From NCBI GenBank assembly GCA_011390455.1, contig JAABSI010000019.1, forward strand, positions 1 to 40,405: a DNA stretch of 40,405 nt, given 5' to 3'. Source of the DNA: Trueperaceae bacterium. GTDB lineage: Bacteria > Deinococcota > Deinococci > Deinococcales > Trueperaceae. The stretch's first letter is position 1. Every line of letters begins with the position of its first letter. Below, piece after piece: positions 38,501 to 40,405 of this stretch. Both the position numbers and the translations under genes were made by a program. The notes under the pieces are model-generated. The model was given only the letters and a program-made list of their open reading frames with translations. It did not search any database and was not told the DNA's origin.

Positions 38501-40405
38501 GGCGACACCGCACGCCTGCGCCTGGTGCCCGAGGAGCCCGGGATGGCGCTCGTCACCGTGCTCACCGACCGCGTCGTCGACCTGCAGCTCGTGGCCGTGG
38601 ACGGCCCCACCACCGTCGAGCTCCCCGTCACCGACGCCTGGGGCGCCAGCGCCTACGTCACCGCCAGCCTGATCCGCCCCAGCGACGGCCCCGAGCACGT
38701 GCCCGCGCGTGCCCTCGGCCTCGCCCACGCCGCCGTCGACCCGGGCGAGCGCGCGCTCGAGGCCACGCTCGTCGCCCCCGCCGAGACCCGCTCGGGCACG
38801 CAGCTCGACGTCGCGCTCGAGGTGGCCGACCTGCCGGACGGTCCCGCCTACGCCACGATCGCGGCCGTCGACCTGGGGGTCCTGAACCTCACCGGCTTCG
38901 AGGCGCCCGACCCCACCGACCACTACTTCGGCCAGCGCCGGCTGGGCGTCGCGATCCGCGACCTGTACGGCCGCCTGATCGACGCGCGCGCCGGCGCCAT
39001 GGGCGAGGTGCGCTCGGGCGGCGACGCCTCGGGCGCCGACGCCGAGGCCGGCCCCGCGCCCGCCGAGGCGCTGCTTGCGATCTTCTCGGGCCCGATCGAG
39101 CTGACGGACGGCCGCGCCGAGGTCTCCTTCGACCTCCCCGCCTTCGCCGGCACCGTGCGGCTGATGGCGGTGGTGTGGACCGACGCCGCCGTGGGCGAAG
39201 CCGTGGCGGACGTCCTCGTGCGCGACCCGGTGGTCGTGCAGGCGAGCCTGCCGCGCTTCATGGTTCCGGGCGACGCCAGCCGCCTGCGAATCGAGCTCAC
39301 CCACGTGACCGGCGCCGCTGGCGCGATGGAGCTGACGGTCACGGGGCACGGCGCGTACAACGCGCCGGCGACGGTAACCCTCGGCGAGGGTGAACGCGCG
39401 ACGGTCGAGGTCGCCCTGTGGCCCACCGACCTGGGCGACCACACCTACCGGGTCGACCTCACCACCCCCGACGGGGAGGTCATGACGCGCGAGGTCCGCC
39501 TGACGGTGCAGCACACCGACCCGGTGACCGCCCGCTCCGAGCGCTTCGAGCTCGCGCCCGGCGAGGCGTTCGAGCTCGGCGCCGACGCCGTCGCCGGCTT
39601 CCGCGCCGGCACCGAGCGCGCCACCCTCGCCGCCGGCGCGGGCGCCGCGCTCGACGTGCCCGGGCTGATCCTGCGCCTCACCGGCTACCCCTACGGCTGC
39701 ACCGAGCAGATCGCCTCGAGCCTGCAGCCGCTGCTCCTCGCCCCGGACGCCGTGGCCCGCCTGGGCCTCGCGAGCGAGGTCGACGCCCGCGCCTGGCTCC
39801 AGGACGGCGTCGACCGCATGCTGACGCGCCAGGGGCGCGAAGGAAGCTTCGGGCTGTGGTCGGCCGGCGGCTGGGACCTCTGGCTCAGCGCCTACGCCAC
39901 CGACGTGCTCCTGCGCGCCGAGGCCGCCGGCGCGAGCGTTCCGGCCCCCGCCCTGCGCATGGCGCTCGACTTCCTCCGGAACGAGCTCGCGCAAGCGGGT
40001 TCCATGCAGGACGGCGCCGGCGGCTACGCCTACGCGCTGTACGTGCTGGCGCGCGCGGGCGAGGCGGCGATCGGCGACCTGCGCTACTACGCCGACACGC
40101 TCCCCGAGGCCTTCGACACCCCCATGGCCGCCGCGCAGCTGGGCGCCGCGCTCGCCGCCTACGGTGAGCGCGCGCGCTCCGAGGCGATGTTCGAGCAGGC
40201 CGTCGCCCTCGCCGAGGCCGGGCAGGACGAGGGCGGCTGGCGCGCCGACTACGGCACCGACCAGCGCGACCGCGCCGCGCTCCTGGCCCTCGCGGTCGAG
40301 GCCGGAAGCGGCGTCGTCGACCGCGCGGCGCTCGCGACGCAGGTGGCCCAGGGCGGGCCGGTCGACCGGCTCTCGACGCAAGAAGCCGCCTGGCAGCTCC
40401 GGGCC
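35573..40405 (+). CDS. Bacterial alpha-2-macroglobulin with PAN/Apple domain (partial, C-terminus beyond the right edge)
   Basis: The 1611 residues present belong to a YfaS/ECAM-type protease inhibitor that traps attacking proteases in the cell envelope. A signal peptide with a long basic N-region ends ALA-Q (residues 42-43). A PAN/Apple module follows, with cysteines 76, 80, 86 and 98 (LERCHAACLRDGACTAFTF). Next comes a long array of macroglobulin-type beta domains, for example DVFLTTDRGAYRAGETIHAT near residue 610. A low-complexity stretch after Met1143 (GGDASGADAEAGPAP) may be part of the bait region. The thioester motif YGCTEQ is intact, with Cys1376 and Gln1379, followed by the helical thioester domain. 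An AGGAGG site fixes the start. A pbpC-type gene is often next to such genes but would lie outside the window. Confidence 0.93.
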   Translation, partial: MPSRTAPPPRTPRLRSGLGARAMVLLLAIALAALLAAPTALAQDAPIPERFATLQSDVDLPGGDLQSIFDVTLERCHAACLRDGACTAFTFNTRNGSCFLKDAPGDPVPFVGAISATVATRDADALARARAAAADLTFLDAWDLDEAFDQATALPQRYPADGRSESEWLDRSRRDAPADRVASTGAAATVADSGGAWLAHARALADLAALDRNRTWELNRGATLAAVNAALRLPARERAEALVLMARTLEATYRGEAALGAVRLADRLAPGIAPAELARLREAFGFRVLSHDVDARSGTPRICVAFSEDLAPTRDYAPFVQRAASGLAVEAEGSQICVTGVAYGERYALTLRAGLPSASGDTLARDVPLDVYVRDRAPAVRFPGQAYVLPARGPRALPVETVNANELELRLLRVTDRNLVAAIREGSFLRSLGPWEGARFEDLLTEFVWEGHASLAGELNRTTTSRLPLDAVGALEPGIYVLRANVAGADPYDAAPAMQWFLVSDLGVTALSGTDAVHVVVQRLSDGRPAEGLRVALIARSNRVLGEATTDAQGLATFAAALARGTGNAAPALVLVEDDEDLAVLSLEESEFDLSDRGVEGRPAPGPIDVFLTTDRGAYRAGETIHATALVRDGQARAIPGLPLTVRLLRPDGVEHARVLASETGAGGFVVALPLAGGVPRGVWRLETYADPEAPALASQTVLVEDFLPERVDVELTLPEGLVAPFAAPPLEVDARYLFGAPAAGLTLTGDVAVEPTDALPGWPGYVFGRYDQRVDAQRVPFAADLRTDAHGRLTTRLPLDRLDLEARPYALTVTATLIDGASRPVERTLARTLRPIAPVVGIRPGFDGPLPENAEASFDLVIVDPDGDATAGDVRWQVDRIETRYQWYSVDGRWYWEPVTERQRVAEGVALVTDVPARVAVPVEWGQYEIRATYEGDPWTASAATAFAAGWTAVDATRETPDRLEVSLDAEGYAPGDTARLRLVPEEPGMALVTVLTDRVVDLQLVAVDGPTTVELPVTDAWGASAYVTASLIRPSDGPEHVPARALGLAHAAVDPGERALEATLVAPAETRSGTQLDVALEVADLPDGPAYATIAAVDLGVLNLTGFEAPDPTDHYFGQRRLGVAIRDLYGRLIDARAGAMGEVRSGGDASGADAEAGPAPAEALLAIFSGPIELTDGRAEVSFDLPAFAGTVRLMAVVWTDAAVGEAVADVLVRDPVVVQASLPRFMVPGDASRLRIELTHVTGAAGAMELTVTGHGAYNAPATVTLGEGERATVEVALWPTDLGDHTYRVDLTTPDGEVMTREVRLTVQHTDPVTARSERFELAPGEAFELGADAVAGFRAGTERATLAAGAGAALDVPGLILRLTGYPYGCTEQIASSLQPLLLAPDAVARLGLASEVDARAWLQDGVDRMLTRQGREGSFGLWSAGGWDLWLSAYATDVLLRAEAAGASVPAPALRMALDFLRNELAQAGSMQDGAGGYAYALYVLARAGEAAIGDLRYYADTLPEAFDTPMAAAQLGAALAAYGERARSEAMFEQAVALAEAGQDEGGWRADYGTDQRDRAALLALAVEAGSGVVDRAALATQVAQGGPVDRLSTQEAAWQLRA

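Noticed and set aside
38060..40381. 773-codon minus-strand open frame
   Set aside because: It is an antisense shadow of the alpha-2-macroglobulin gene, which has a signal peptide and clear domains on the other strand.
1..40405. CRISPR arrays, tRNA or rRNA genes, insertion sequences, phage genes
   Set aside because: I looked for regularly spaced repeats, cloverleaf-like segments, transposase motifs and terminal inverted repeats and found none that hold up. A short tRNA on either strand cannot be fully excluded without a covariance search.

Overview
The window is a GC-rich (roughly 70 % by eye), gene-dense bacterial chromosome fragment. It has no rRNA or tRNA gene, insertion sequence, prophage or CRISPR array that I could see. 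The best guess for its source is a member of the Deinococcota, probably of the Truepera group. The reasons are Sec signal peptides ending in AAAQ or ALAQ on the binding proteins, the make-up of the dipeptide-type ABC binding proteins, and many genes whose start codon sits 5-8 nt after a TAnnnT -10 box (leaderless transcription, well documented in Deinococcus). An actinobacterium would share the GC content and leaderless habit, so the assignment is inference. No stretch longer than 300 bases lacks a gene; the longest gap is 35284-35572.

Layout. (a) 1-4664, sugars: a sugar ABC binding protein (cut by the left edge) and its LacI-type regulator run leftwards from one promoter with a LacI-type operator. 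Diverging from them are aldose 1-epimerase, a thioredoxin-like protein and an epoxide-hydrolase-like enzyme. (b) 4775-6277: a beta-lactamase-fold lipoprotein with a C-terminal membrane domain. (c) 6290-11858, leftward: a cytoplasmic GH13_5 alpha-amylase translationally coupled to purU, a Phd/PIN toxin-antitoxin pair, and a large GH13-like enzyme that resembles glucosylglycerol hydrolase. (d) 12057-21527: two back-to-back peptide/opine-type ABC importers. The first is permease-permease-binding protein (Sec signal); the second is binding protein (Tat signal)-permease-permease-M81 peptidase. Neither has ATPase genes. A GNAT acetyltransferase lies between them.

(e) 21537-28698: an orphan HigA-like antitoxin, a TauE/SafE permease, a VOC protein, a Tat-exported metallophosphoesterase, a lipoprotein alpha/beta hydrolase that appears to have lost two catalytic residues, a DUF1801 protein, a MazEF-type pair and a two-gene ABC system. 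(f) 28715-34859, all but one gene leftward: an AlkZ-like DNA glycosylase, a DUF1905 protein, HigBA, an aminoglycoside 6-adenylyltransferase-like protein, a YdeI-like protein, a second VOC protein, a PIN/DUF6364 toxin-antitoxin pair and an AlkD-like protein. (g) 34870-40405: a small membrane protein behind a strong 5' hairpin, and a very large bacterial alpha-2-macroglobulin with a PAN/Apple domain and a CTEQ thioester motif, cut by the right edge.

How it works together. Regions a, c and d are uptake and breakdown of sugars, alpha-glucans and peptide-like substrates. Regions e and f are an accessory zone rich in toxin-antitoxin modules, DNA-alkylation repair and small-molecule resistance folds. 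Regulatory DNA is unusually legible. There is a LacI-type promoter/operator, a HigBA promoter whose -10/-35 spacer is filled by a 16-bp perfect palindrome, a palindrome over the promoter of the orphan antitoxin, tandem hairpins inside an ABC operon, and a repeated leaderless start signature. I see no single system that I can call new with confidence. The strongest candidates for follow-up are the orphan antitoxin with a 25-codon ORF in the toxin position, the HigA C-terminal extension, the pseudo-hydrolase lipoprotein and the repair/resistance cluster.
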